Positions 37,101 through 49,700 of a stretch of DNA of 64,000 bases are shown here, in pieces. The first letter of the stretch is position 1. Each line of letters opens with the position of its first letter. Under the pieces are notes generated by a model. The model was given only the letters and a program-made list of their open reading frames with translations. It did not search any database and had not been told where the DNA came from. Source of the stretch: Camarhynchus parvulus (Eukaryota > Chordata > Aves > Passeriformes > Thraupidae); NCBI RefSeq assembly GCF_901933205.1, contig NC_044573.1, forward strand, positions 53,129,493 through 53,193,492. The letters run 5' to 3'. Both the position numbers and the translations under genes were made by a program.

Positions 37101-40100
37101 ACAGCTACAGTATTATATATTTTGCGGAGATAATTCTTTCAACTGAAAATTTAAGGCTGCCAGTTACATCCCTTTGTATTAGCCCCATATCACTAGGCAT
37201 AGCCTGGCTTTTCTTTCCTCACCCTCCTTGTGCCATGCACAGCTTTTCCCAGGACTGCCAAAGCACTGGTCTGCAGAGGTGTCATTCCACAGCAAACCAG
37301 ATGGGGTGGTGGGACCACTGTGGAGATTCATGCATTTTTGTTTCAAAACAGGTTATGGCAGTTTGACTGGTGGCTCTGCATCTGTAGGTGCAAGTTAATC
37401 TGATATTAGCCAGGTTTCAACTGATTTAATAATGTTCACACCCAAAGTTGGTTTAATTAACTTGGATTTACACCAGGCGTAAGAGGGGACATGTCAGTTT
37501 GGTTATTAATCAAAGGAGTAGGAGCCAGCAGATCTATCTCTCCTCCCTTTCAAGCTCTCCAATAGATTAATGATGTGACCTTGGGCAGATCTCCAGGCAT
37601 GTTTTTGCCTTGCTCTCCTTGGCCTGGATATAATCAATTTCTCAGAATAGATGCAATACTGAACTCACAGGCGTCTGTGAAACTTAATTCCCTGTGTGCG
37701 GAAAGGGTCTTGGCAGCTGTCAGGGAGTGCAGCTCCGTGGGGAAGGGGCAGGGCTTACTTGTTGCCTGGTCCATCCTCTTGCAGAGCAATCTCTGCCAGG
37801 AGTCATAGGTGCTGCCATCCATCACAGCAATGGCACCTGGCTCTAATCCTGAACTGAAAGTGCATGGAAGTGCGTTGGAGATGGTTGGCATGGTCCTAAC
37901 CAAGAGTTTGCTCTCTGTTTTGCAATATAAATGGGAAGTCCATCCAAAGGCTTGTTTTTATTTTTATTTAGGCCAAGGTAAAATGGTTCTCTTTGGGAAA
38001 CCAACCTTTTCCCTGTTTTGCCTCTGTGTGTGGAACAGCTGTAGCAGTATGTCTGGCATTCACAGGGAGCAAAGGGCAGTGAAATCATTGCTCTGCTAAA
38101 TTACAGCAAGTGCTGCTCTTGGTCAGCATGGGTAAGGCTGCTCCTGTGCTCCTGCTGTGGACACAGCTGGGCACAGCTGCCTGCTTCCCAAGGACCAGAG
38201 TACTTCCTGCTGAAGGCCTGATTCTGCACACATCTCCATGTGGGAAATGTAGTTGTGTTAACTTCTTGGCCAACACACCATTTAGCCACCTGCTGCTGTT
38301 GTTACCTGATCAAGCCTTTCTGCATCTTTTGCCAGTCAATCCGGCATGAATAAAAGCCCTCCACAGTGATCTGTTAATTTTGTCCTGATGTGGCTTTACT
38401 GGGTGCTCCTTTTTCACATTTCCATTTCTACTTGTTGTTATTCTGCTTTATGCTCTTCAGTTTGTTTTTCTCAGATGAACCGTGGTTTCAAAAGTAAGGG
38501 AAGGGGCTCACAGTAATTACTGTGGTTTTGTTAGTGTCGTATTTTGGTGTACACAGGTACTGGATCATGAATCTCTCTTTGCAACTTCAAAAGAAGTCTA
38601 GGCAGAAGAATTGCAGTGCCTTTTATTTTTTCCCCATCAGAACTGATAGCGATAAGAGATTCACGTTTCTTAACTGGCCACACTGGTCCAGCATTAGCTT
38701 CTTGATCAGAACTCCTCAATAAATTAGAAACTCTAGCCTCATGCAGGGGCTCTCCAAAAGAGTGGGAAGTGAGAAAACTGAATATGACTTTCTGCTCAGA
38801 GCCTACTTATGGGCTTATTTAATAGATGGAGTTTGCACACAATTAACTAATAATGAGCAGAGTTAGTGCTTGCAGTGAAGAGCAGGCCTTCGAAAATAAG
38901 TGCTCAGCTTCATTTGAAGGGCAAACACTTGACACTCAATGTGAACTTAAGCAGGAACTGACTTTCAAAGAGAAAATTGTCTGTCAGATTTAAGTCTACA
39001 CACATATTCTCTTCAATATTTGGGATTCTAAGCTCTTTGAAGGTAGTCTCTTCACTTCCCCACAAAGCACTTTTTTGTTCACCTTCACAGCAATTTTCTC
39101 TCTTCCCTCTCCCCCTCACCCCCAATCCCCTTAATGTTACAAAAGAATTCGCTTCTGGGATGAGATTCTGCTTGCTGAGTTTCAGCCCCAAATTATATTT
39201 TAGAGATGACTTTGAAATTCCCTGTAAGTGTGCTCTCATTATTGGATATCTTTGATACAACTTTAAAATACAACTGTGCAGACATCGCTGCCATTAGTGC
39301 TAGGAAAATATAAAACCTACGCAGAGAAAGCAATAGTCAGAGCCAAAAAGCCCCTGTGATAGATAAAAGTAGGGATATGTTTCAGATATGGGACCCCAGC
39401 TTCGTAAACATTGTGAAGCTCTCTGAATTAGTCACTTCACACAATACTCTTAAGGGAGTTTTAATCAGACCGTGTTGTGCAGGGGCTCATCCTGAATGGA
39501 TTTCGCCTGGAGAAATCGCCCTACTCAAAGTGCTCTTCCTTTTCTTTTTTTTTTTTTTTGACACTCCTCTCTCCTGGAGATCAGTACAGCAAAAGAAGAG
39601 AAGATGTCAAGCAAGAGCAGGCCAATCAAAGCAGTATTGTGTTCAACACGAAACACTCTCAAAGCATGTTCACTATAAGCTACTGCAAACCACACACTTT
39701 TTCCATAGACTGGAGGACCAGTTCCCAGCTGGAGGGAAACACTGGTCATGTAAAGAGAATGCGGACATCACAACCAAGAGTAGAAACTCCCTGTCACTTG
39801 TGTCTTTTCCAAAAAGCCAAAGCGTTTTTGTATTTTTCAGACTGCTCAAACTCCTCTTCCCAGGGATCATAGAGAACAGGCTAAACTCAGAGGTGGAATT
39901 TACTGTCCCAAGACTGATATCAGGATGGGCAGTGACTCATCATCCCTCACCTCTGCAGATGGCAGCCCTGTGTACTTGAAGTGTGCACAAGTTTCCCATG
40001 CAGCCAGGGCAGAAGGGCGCAGCAGAAACCAGCCCATGCCTTTTGAGCCCTGCCACAACTTGTAACAAACTCTGCTCTACCTGGGACTGTGGGGGCTCTC

Positions 40101-40540
40101 CTGGGACAGGCTGCCAATGCAGTAGATGAGCAGTATCACAAGTATCACCACCACAGCTTTTGTTTGTCATCACAGTTTTCCTCCAGAATGGAAATGGGAG
40201 GTTTGTGGGTTTACCCTTTTTTACATATTATAAAACATTTCATACATAGCAATGTGTACCATAGCCCTCACCATTTCAAAGTATCCTCATGTAAGAGGTG
40301 CTTTGAGATCATGCTCTCAGCATGAAGAAGTAGCAAACTTTGAAAGGTTTCTTATAGGGTTTTATGAATAGGGAATTATGAGTGGCAAATTGTTCCAGGA
40401 GGCTTGAAGTTTCTGAGGTGTGCATGTGCAAAAAAGACCTGTCAGAAAATCAGAGTTCCTTTACACGAAGCTCTTCTTGGCTGATTTGCTCTATCAACAG
40501 GGTATGTTGTACTGATCCTCAAGGAGCAGGAGGAGCTAAG
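34158..40540. other. No gene seen
   Basis: About 6.4 kb of unique sequence. The plus frame 39356-39979 (207 codons) is the longest in the window. It crosses a run of about 16 T near 39544-39559 that it reads as phenylalanine, it overlaps other long frames on both strands, and it has no domain I know, so I treat it as chance. A purine-type run GGGGGAGGGGGTGTGTGG lies near 35707. CCTGATTCTGC near 38217 is reminiscent of the old repeat suggested at 18170 but is too short to call. Confidence 0.45.
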
Positions 40541-40715
40541 TGTTTCTGAAATCCTCCTGCTGTGTCATTTTGAAAAGTGGTATTCATGTAATGTGTACCC
40601 TGGATCTCTTATTGTCGAGCCATTCTTCTGAATATTTCTGAAATCCTCATGCTGTGTTGTTTTGAGAATAGGTATTCAAGTACCACAGATTGCTTAGTGC
40701 TGAGCCATTCCTTGC
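40541..40715 (+). repeat. Diverged tandem duplication, about 92-bp unit
   Basis: The first unit, 40541-40632, begins TGTTTCTGAAATCCTCCTGC and ends with GAGCCATTCTTCTGA. The second, from 40633, begins TATTTCTGAAATCCTCATGC and reaches GAGCCATTCCTTGCC at about 40702-40715. Shared blocks in the same order are TTTCTGAAATCCTC, GCTGTGT, TTTTGA, GGTATTCA and GAGCCATTC. The second unit is about 7 bp shorter. Divergence suggests an old duplication. Confidence 0.8.
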
Positions 40716-41499
40716 CTGTGTCAGAGATGACAGAAAGAAACAGATGACAATATGGCTGGCACTGGTGGAGAAAATGCTATTAAAACTCATCAGAGGGAGG
40801 ATCCAGGGTCCCTTACTGAGATATTATTTGATCAATTGGGATGCACATGGATTAACAGGGAGATGATCCTGTCTTAACCAGCTGATATAATTTTTATTTT
40901 GAGGCAAGACTGCAAAGGACTGCCAAGAGGCAGCCAGAGATATAATTTATTCAGGCTTCATTATGCTTTTGCAACAGCAACAAAAGCAAAAAGGCTAATG
41001 TGTGAGGTCAGCAGTATGGCACAGGGGGTGATGTGCTTGAATGGATTAAGGGGTGGCCTCAGTATAGACTACAGAGAGATCATACTGCTTTGGTGTGACC
41101 TGAATGGAGGAGCAGGGAATTACATGCACAAGAACTGGACTAGATTTGTTACTCTTACTCATACTATTTATCTGAAGCCTAAGGAAGATGAAAATACTAT
41201 AAAGCAAAAATATTTGCAGATAATGCAGAAATAGGGAGCGCTGCCACTACAAAGAAGCTACATGTGTGAATGGGAAGATGAATGACCTAGATAAAACCAA
41301 AGTAATGAGGAACTGGACAGAACAGAGGACCAGACTCTAAAATATCATACTATGCAGAAATGCAGTTCAGGAAAATTTAGTTCATGGGTAGCAGAAGTAA
41401 TTTGAAAGATTAAAACTGGTGCATAAATGTGTAGAAATTTATAGAGGTCTTTGCAAATATTACATAGTGGATTTAAGTTTCTAGAAATTACCCCCCCTT
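40716..41499. other. No gene seen; may be the 5' part of the old LINE that follows
   Basis: The 111-codon plus frame at 40899-41234 has no domain I recognise. The texture (GGGATGCACATGG, AGGCAAGACTGCAAAGGACTG, repeated GGAACTGGAC-type words) is compatible with a decayed LINE continuing into 41500, but I cannot align it. Confidence 0.35.
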
Positions 41500-42160
41500 T
41501 AGTACTGCACAGACCATACCTGTACTATCATCCTAATTAATGATCATCTGAGATTAAAGAATTACTATAGTGATAGACAAAGATAGCAAGAGCAAGCAGA
41601 ATAATTCAGGAATGGGGGCAAACTAATTGTCCCAAATATACCAAAGAAATTAGGGCTGTACTCTGTTGAAAGAGAAGACTGAAAGGTGAGATCATTTTGC
41701 TCCATGAAGATCTTGAGGGAATAGGAAGAATGGTTGATGCAAGACAGTTTGAATCTGTGTCAAATGCAAGAAGCAGAGGGCACAAATTAAAGTTTTGCAT
41801 TATGTGGAGGGAAGTCCCACAAGGAATTTAGTTTAGAATTCCTTTATGCAGGGAGCAGATAATACACAAGATGCTGAAAAGTGCACTCTGCTATACAAAA
41901 AGCCCAATGGGAACACAAATTTTTTACTGCTACCCTCCCCAAAGCCGCATCTTTGTCTGAAGTGTGCTTTAAAGATAGCACCATTCTTCTACAGAATACA
42001 GGAGAGGGCTATAAGAAAAAATAACCTATCTCATCCTCATGAGAATACTCAAAGTGCTTCTCTTGGCTTATTGGTAGCATTTTCGGAGAGACTGGATGTC
42101 TGAACCCTTTCGAAGATTTTGGCTGTGAAGGAATTGTTGCCTGGAAGAGTTGTGAAGTGG
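41500..42160 (+). mobile_element. Very decayed CR1/L3-type LINE, 3' part
   Basis: Blocks appear in CR1/L3 order on the plus strand. GCACAGACCATACCTGTACT (about 41507) matches the R-P-H-L-E-Y segment. GAAATTAGGGCTGTACTCTG and GAAAGAGAAGACTGAAAGGT (from about 41646) match the G-L-F-S-L-E-K-R-R-L segment. Next come AGAGGGCACAAATTAAAGTTT (about 41776) and GCATTATGTGGAGGGAAGTC. Near 42127 GGAATTGTTGCCTGGAAGAG and TTGTGAAGTGGCTTTGAAAT resemble the CR1 tail around the usual GGTTGCC-AGAGAAG block. Between about 41840 and 42110 the sequence does not align, so there may be an insertion or strong decay. No intact frame remains. Confidence 0.45.
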
Positions 42161-45100
42161 CTTTGAAATTACACAGGACTGGAACTGAAATTATGAGAGC
42201 CCTTTGGGACGTAGGACTGAGAAGACTGAATTTCTACTTTGACTTAGTTTTTGCAAGTTTGAAAGGATTAATAATACTGCAGCAGAGGTGATAAAAAGTG
42301 CATGACAAAGTCTGTAAGACACAAATGAAATGTGGCATTATATTAAGGACCCCAAAAAAATTACTCAGACAATACATAAGAAAAGGATTTATTTGGAATA
42401 GACCTGATTGTGCAATGGATGCAGGTGAATTTACCTGTTCCTCTGGCATATAGGTAAAGGGTGGGTGAAAATCTGAAGTTTAATAACAGGAAAATCCTGA
42501 ATTCCCCCATCAGCCCTTTTCCTTCCCTCTCTCTCCTACTGTTTAAGTGAAAGAAAGCTGCAGTAGCTTACTGAAAATGAACATATCCATAAGTTTTTAC
42601 TCCACTAAATTGTGTCAAGATTTTTTTATGCAAAGCAAACACTTGTAAAATATTTGAAAAAAAATCTGTCTCAAAGAAATGTGTTTGGCTTCTCTTCTGC
42701 CCCTTTTCATTAGGGCATCTGTGGGCTTTCAGCATTTGAAGGACTCCTTGACCTGTCAGTGACATCTGCTAACATATTATATCTCAGCCTTGCACACAAA
42801 CTGCTTGCAAGACAGTCTGAATCCAAACCTCTGAAGCAGAGCAGCAGCTGTAAATGAGTCTTTCATACAAAATAGAAAAGAACTAACCCTATTACTGTAC
42901 ACATCCAAAAAATGTAGGCTGTAACCCTTTGGTGTCTGCAACTTGATTTTCCCTTTCTTCACTCAGTGCATGCACTGTCGAGCATCACTTGCTGACACCA
43001 AGAGAATTGAATGCACAGAGAAAGACAAGCAGAAAGGCACCTGATCCAGTCATTTACGGCATAGAGTATATACTGCTGTACAGTGAATTATTTTTACATA
43101 GGTAATTAATAATGGAGAAACAATGTAGTGACAGTGTAAGTCCCAGGGGAGAAAATTGTCAGCCTATTTATTCATTTATTCTTTACTAACTAAATTGATG
43201 GGATAGTCTGATGCCTTTCTGGATTCCACACGGATGATGAAACTGCAAACAAGTTTCATTTAAATAACAGGCAAATCTTCCAATTAGTCAAAGCCTAATT
43301 CTTATGCCTTGAAATTATGAACTGCATGTACTGTAACCTCTGTCAGTTTGAAGGGGAAAAAGCTGTCGACCAAAAACCCAAGACATTGATCTGAACATTT
43401 TAGGCACCAATTCAAATACGTTAATCTAGTGTGATTTGCCAAGATTTTGTAACTGTCTTCTGGATTCCTAGGTTCATGTTAAATGGATTATCATTAATTC
43501 TTTCATATAAACTTATCTTTTAGCTATTGGAGAGTTTAGTGCAACTGAAGTACAGTCCTCAAGAGTCTGTGGAGGAAAGCACTGGATTCTGCTCTCTAAT
43601 GCATGGCCATGTCCACTTTTGTGTGTGGTTTATGCTTCCAGAAATTGCATCTTGCACAGCAGCTGAAATCCCAGCTTCAGTAGGGGAAGGATTTAGATAG
43701 TAACAAAGTGTTACTAACCTAAAAACAGATTAATGCCCAAAGACGACAAACACAAAACAAATATCCCGTGGCCATTTTTGTTGTGAGACAGGCATTTCTG
43801 CAGGAAAAAATGAGCTCCCAAAATGTGCTTTTTAAGTAAAAATGTTGCATTTTTTTTTCTGACTTAACCTTTCTCTCAGATTTTGTCTACTTTTGCATGT
43901 TTATTTTCTCATCTTTGTAAGTTAAGGAACACCACTACTTCAATATTCTTGCATTTTTAAAATGCAAGCTGCTGGCTGGCACTCCCAGAGCACAGTGAGT
44001 AAAGAAAGATTTTTGCTATAGCTAGCTACAGCTGAATCATGATAGATCATGCTATTTCATTGAATTTATCTTCTGAATATTAGATTTAAGAAGCTGTGTC
44101 ATGTTGAAATATTGAAATATCTCCGATGTAATCCACTGTAATCCATTGTCAGATGTTTTGAAGGGGAGAGGGCGGAGAGAGAAAGGGCTGGCTGGTGTTA
44201 GATAACCAATAATCTGCACAAACTCTTGGAGTTGGCAGCAGCGCTTCAGTCTCAACACTAGTTTCAGCCTGGGAGCAATTGACACTCCCTGTACCAGCTA
44301 TTTGGCTGGAACTTAAATATGTCACTTGGCACTGAGAGTTGATGAAAGCCCTGTTATTTTCCAGGCTGAGAGCTAAACGAGACTGTAGCCTTCCTAAGCC
44401 ATTGCACAGTGCTTATAAGGAAATGTTGTTTATCTGAAGTAATTTAATCAACCTGATCATTAGATGAATTTGCTACTTCCACACTTTATTCTAATTGTGT
44501 TTGCTCATATGCACATTACACTTTTGCCCAGTTATTTAGTTCTAATTAATAAATTGGAAACAAGCATGCTGCGAATGCTTCCCAAAGAGGATCTTCCTGA
44601 AATGGAGGAGTCTGCAGGGAAAACAAGCAGGACAGCAAGACTGGAAGATGTTCTTCAGAGCCATCCTTGCAGACCACTGAAATCTGGGCCTGGAGGTGGA
44701 AAATTCACCATCCATTGAAGGCCTGGCATCTAAAGCTAATAAATTTCCTCTCCTAAGTCTGTGTTCTGTGTCTATGTACTGGATAAGTTCTGTGTTATTT
44801 GTAGGGAGGTTGTTAATGTTTGGGACATAAACACTGTTGAGAACAGTAAAACAGTTATTGTTAAACAAAAGGAATATGCCAACATGTGCCCCTTCACTAT
44901 ACTTATTTTTAGGGTCTTTTTTTTCCATGTTCTCCTATTGCAGTGCTCTTTATGGTTGCACTGTCCATCACATCCCACTTCACTTCCAAGATGGCGGATA
45001 AAGCAAGCCCTTCCTGCAGAGCATCCCTAGAGTTCTTGGTATGAAACTTTCACTGTGATAGCTGCAAACTCAATGCTTTTTTAAGAGGAAAAAGTGGTTT

Positions 45101-46750
45101 TTATACACTAGGTCTTTTAGGCTGAAGTAAATGATAATCTTACTTTTGTTCTATTCAAGGACCTTTCGTATGTGCTCATCTTTTGTCATCTTCCTGAGTA
45201 TGGAGATATCCTTTAACTGAGAGACAGAATGAGTGCTGTCATCTCTCTCTATTGCCAAGCCATAGCATTTTATGTGCCATGTATTGAAGTAAGACTGATG
45301 CTTGGCACAGCTTTGCAGCGCAGTGATCTTGTGTAGCTGCTGTCAGGAGTAAGGTGATGACTTTGAAGGAAGCCAGACTGGAGCTTAAATGCACCAAAGC
45401 ATTTATGCAGGAACACATTACTAAATATGACCAAGAAAATTTATCTTCAAAGTTTTAGGGTTCTCCCCCAGTACTTTTGTATTGGGATGAAGTCAAAATC
45501 ATTTGTAACAAAATCTGGATTCTACACACAGATTGCAAAGGGTTACAGTCTTTGGAAATAGCATCTGGTCTTTGAGATGCTCTGGTACAAAGCACTTGAG
45601 AAAGATGTATCCTTCCTCTTTGGGGTGAGCTACCATGCAGCATGTAAAGAGCAGGATGCCTGCTCCAAGAGCCTCAGACTCACTGGTAGGAGAGGCCAGG
45701 TCAGAGTTGAGGTAGTGATGTGCTGTTGTTGTTCACAGTGGTGGATTATGAGTGTGCTCTCAGCCCTCTTTAGGCCTGTGTCACCTACTCCACTGAAGTT
45801 ATGCCCAGGTGAGGTTTAGAGGATGGAACTGGTGAGCATCTGTATTCACAGGCATACAGATGAGGCTGTGTGGGACACAGGGAGGTGGGACAATGGGAGA
45901 GGGACCAGTGGGGGCCAATCATGCTGCGCTACTTCTCCTGCCCACTCAGGGCTAGAGAAGTGCCAGAGAAGTACCCAGCAAGTCATGGTGTTGGTTGTGC
46001 TTCACTGCATCTCATACTGGGTCTCAGCCTCTTCTGCAGGAGCTCTTGCATTCTGAACAGGTCCTTAGTCACTGGAGCAGGGCTGGAGCTGCCTTATCTG
46101 GTAGACATGAATTCCCCAGTACTGGGCGGGTGGGTCTTCTGAGCAGGAAGCTTTGGTCTCCTATTATCTTCCTTTGAATGTTTTGTGCTACTTGGAATGT
46201 GGACATTTGTTCCAATTAAACATTTTAGTGTTGAATTTGTGGAAAAAACTCCTGCTAGAAAATCTGATCAAGTTTCAGTCTTATTGATTCTATAAGCTTT
46301 CTCTGTTTTAGCAGATGCTGTTGTTTTTAAATGCCTCTGGGAACATTGTATTTTGAGCTTTTTTTTATTTGGAGAAACATATGACTGTGATGGAGAATGA
46401 TGTCCATCAGAGAGGAAGTGGTTATGTGGAAGCTGAAGCAGTAAAGTTCTCAGAGAAGAACAAAAATGAAAGACAACATGTAATTCAAGAGGTCTGAAAA
46501 TGAAAGGGAAGAAAGTTCATGAAAAACTGTGTATACATTCAAAACAGTTGAACTAAAATACAGTCTGCATTACAGCATGAATTGTGCACCAGCCTCTCTG
46601 GATTTTAGTAACTTGAGAGCCTAAGGAGTTAATTTTTTTTTCTGCCTTGTTTACTGTTTTTCTGCCCCACTGTGAATTATTTTTTAGTGTCAGATCTACA
46701 TTGACACTTATATCAAAAAGCCTGTGATTTAACTTGATAGATCAGCTACT
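42161..46750. other. No gene seen
   Basis: Unique sequence. A 21-bp near-perfect palindrome lies at 43948-43968 (CTTGCATTTT, T, AAAATGCAAG). The 128-codon minus frame at 44542-44928 and the plus frames at 45577-46177 overlap each other and show no domain. The plus frame ending at 44718 has coding-like composition near its end (LPEMEESAGKTSRTARLEDV) but no convincing splice sites. Confidence 0.45.
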
Positions 46751-46769
46751 GGGAGGGGGCAGGGGTGGG
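46751..46769 (+). other. G-quadruplex motif
   Basis: GGGAGGGGGCAGGGGTGGG has four runs of at least three G with loops of 1, 2 and 1 base, a canonical short-loop quadruplex pattern on the plus strand. It stands alone in A+T-rich DNA. Sequence supports the potential, not formation in the cell. Confidence 0.75.
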
Positions 46770-49700
46770 TAACTGACCCTACTATTGAGATATATGATGC
46801 TTATTTAGAGAAATGACATATATTCTTGATGAGATACACAGACGCAAACTGCAAACTTCTGATTCAAGGTTACTTACAAAAAAGTAGAAAAATAAGCTGT
46901 TGTTTTTTTTTTTAGTTCTGCCTTCCTTTCTTTTACTTAAGATAGAAAATAGAGAGTTTTCAACATTATAAATACTATATACTGGGGGTAACTCAAGGAA
47001 CAGATGACCTGTGATACCGCTTGACACTTACATGGGAACAATTCAGCAGGGGTAATGGTTTTAGTTAGGTGGTGGTGGAATTTTGGAGTTCTTGTTTATG
47101 TCTACACAAGTACAACTTCAGTTCATACTCACAGAGGATGCCACTCCTGAGATTAGGAGATTCCCCATTGTTTCATGCAATATTTCAAAAAGGTGATTTG
47201 TGGGAAGTAATGCTCTCCTGGTGTGTTTTTCTGATTCTAGCTATTTGAAAGAGAGTCAAGAAAGAGATCCATAAGCTTCAATAATAACTTTGGTGAAAAG
47301 TCAATGCTCCTTAAGCCACGCCTGAAGATAGAGGAACATTCTTCAGTGTGGTTGGATGGGAAATCCACATTATCTCTTTCAAGGGAAAATGCTGATTTGC
47401 TGTAAGAATTTCAGAAAATGAGTGGTTTCATGAAAGTGAATTATTTGCTAATAAATCCCAAGTGCAATAAGAAATATCTACTTTATATGAACAAAATTAT
47501 AAAAATTGATTTTTTCAGTCAGAAACAACTTTTTCTTTTGTGTAGTAATAATAAACTAGGTCAAATGAAACGTTTCAGTTGAACACAACTGAAGTTCTGG
47601 CTTTTTATTTTTTCAGAAAAATCCTTTGCCTCTGAAGCTATTCTCTGATTCTATGAGGTTTTTTTTGAGGCTGCAAAAACAATTTGAATATCAAATCTTT
47701 ATGGATATGAAAATTATTTGCTGCCTAGCCCTTCTTTCTAACAACCTCCTGATATCTCTCTCAGAAAGTTCACAAATAGGTAAATTTCTCTGCATTTCTT
47801 TGTGCCAGAGAGAAGTTTGGTAACCTTACTAGAGATTTATAATTTTTGATTTTTTCCCCCACACAGGCTCCTTTGTGAAGAACTGTGGCAAAATGCTTAA
47901 CTTACAGTTTTCAATAGTAAAAAATAATAAAAAAACCCCACAAATGCTGGAAATATGCATCAAAACTCTGCATGGCATCTGAAAGAGTCTAAAATCTGTG
48001 TCTCAGTCTGTTTTCCATTTGTGATTTTTTTGTATATTATTTTTTCTTTTTGTCGATTTATGACTGTTTTTAAATGGCTTACATAAGAGGTTTTCTTTAA
48101 ATCCCTTGCCTTTTACTAGAACAAAGCCTCCTGACCATCAGAAAATGGATTATTTTTGGAGGACTTCTTAATGAACTGAAAATTGAAAACTAGGCCTTTA
48201 ATCCTTAACATTGTGTGAAAATTCGTCACAATATTCTCTATTGTCTTAGTGTCACTGGAAATTAAGATAGGAGGATCTTTCATGAAAAGCATCAAAAATA
48301 GCCACAGTAGAAGAAAAGAAATTTAAGAAAAGATGCTTGTGTACCAGAAAACTGGAGTGAAGAGTGATCTTCATCAAGCTCTGGGTTTTGGGTGAGACTA
48401 TGTAAATCAGGTACTAAGAAATTTTTTTTCTGAGAGAACAGACTGTAACAGCAGGGTTTTTTGGTCTCCAGTTAGTCTGCACATTTATCCAAGCTACGTG
48501 AAGAGATTTTGGCTTTTTCTGGTAGAAGTTGAATGGACTTCTCCTGGTTGACCACCATCTGAAAAACTTGAAGAAAACTCCTCAGGGAGTAGCAACCTAA
48601 AGAAACTTCTAGATATAATAGATAATTTGTGGAGGGACACTTTTGTTTATTTTGTTTTGTTTTTTCCTCCCTTGAGATCAAGATAGTACATCCAGCTGTA
48701 TTATTTAGCTAGAAACAGCTGATTTCCAGCAAGGAATCACATGGTAATACTTTATTAGAGAATTATGCAGCCATCACACCAGGCCATTGGTGGCAGTAAC
48801 TCTGATTGCACTGTAGCTTTCCAATAGGACTAAATGAAACAAGGGCACTTAGAACAGGTTGATGCAGCCTACTCTAAAATTTCTCAGGCCATTTGCAGGT
48901 CCTCTGCAGTTTCAATTGCCGTCCTGCAACTACCTAAAGTTATTCATTAATCAGATATTTATAAATATGCAAGGAATTGTGAGGGAGCTTCAATCTGTAA
49001 GCAACCCACCTGCAAGCACCTGCAATTAGGGCTGCTGTATTTCTAAAGGTGTCAGATCTGCCGAGCATGTGCACCACACTGGATGTATGTTAGAGTTACA
49101 AGATGACTGCAAACCCTAGGCAAATATAAAATAATCTTGAAATATATCTAGAAAAAACACAGCATGTCTGGGAAAACTAATTTATCCAAAGTGGCCCCAA
49201 CCATGATGCTTTACGCTGGGAATTACACGCAAAACTAGTGGTATTGTACTAGAATCTTGAATCCTGCCATTTCATGCAATGAGACAAAGAGGACGTGTGA
49301 ATCTTGTGATAAGTGAGTCACTGTTGTTATGTGTGAATTCAAATTGGTTTTGTTAGCCACTGGGTTAACAGGAAAGCACATAGCAACTTCCAGGAGACTG
49401 ACAGGTCCTATACCTAGACAGTGAGAACAAAGAAATGCCTTGGATTTTGTCTGTTTTGAATTTGCTATTTGTAAAATTAAAATAAAACTTCAAAGCTTGA
49501 CAGTAGCTTTTAGTGCTCATTTTATCCCCAAACTGCTGTTCATTCTGACTATTTAGCAGGTATATATTAATATCAATGTAATGCTTCTGAACCTGCCGTG
49601 AATGTCCCTATTTTAGGCAATCCTGAACAGGTTGTATCTTGGTTTTGATATTTAAGTCCCCTTCCTGATTCTTCAGCAGAATAGAAATTGGGCTTGTGAT

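Noticed and set aside
39540..39560. T run as the reversed poly-A tail of a processed pseudogene
   Set aside because: The adjacent sequence on the minus strand has no AATAAA close to the tail and no recognisable coding sequence or target duplication.
39356..39979. 207-codon plus-strand open frame, longest in the window
   Set aside because: It reads through a run of about 16 T as phenylalanine, overlaps other long frames on both strands, and shows no recognisable domain.
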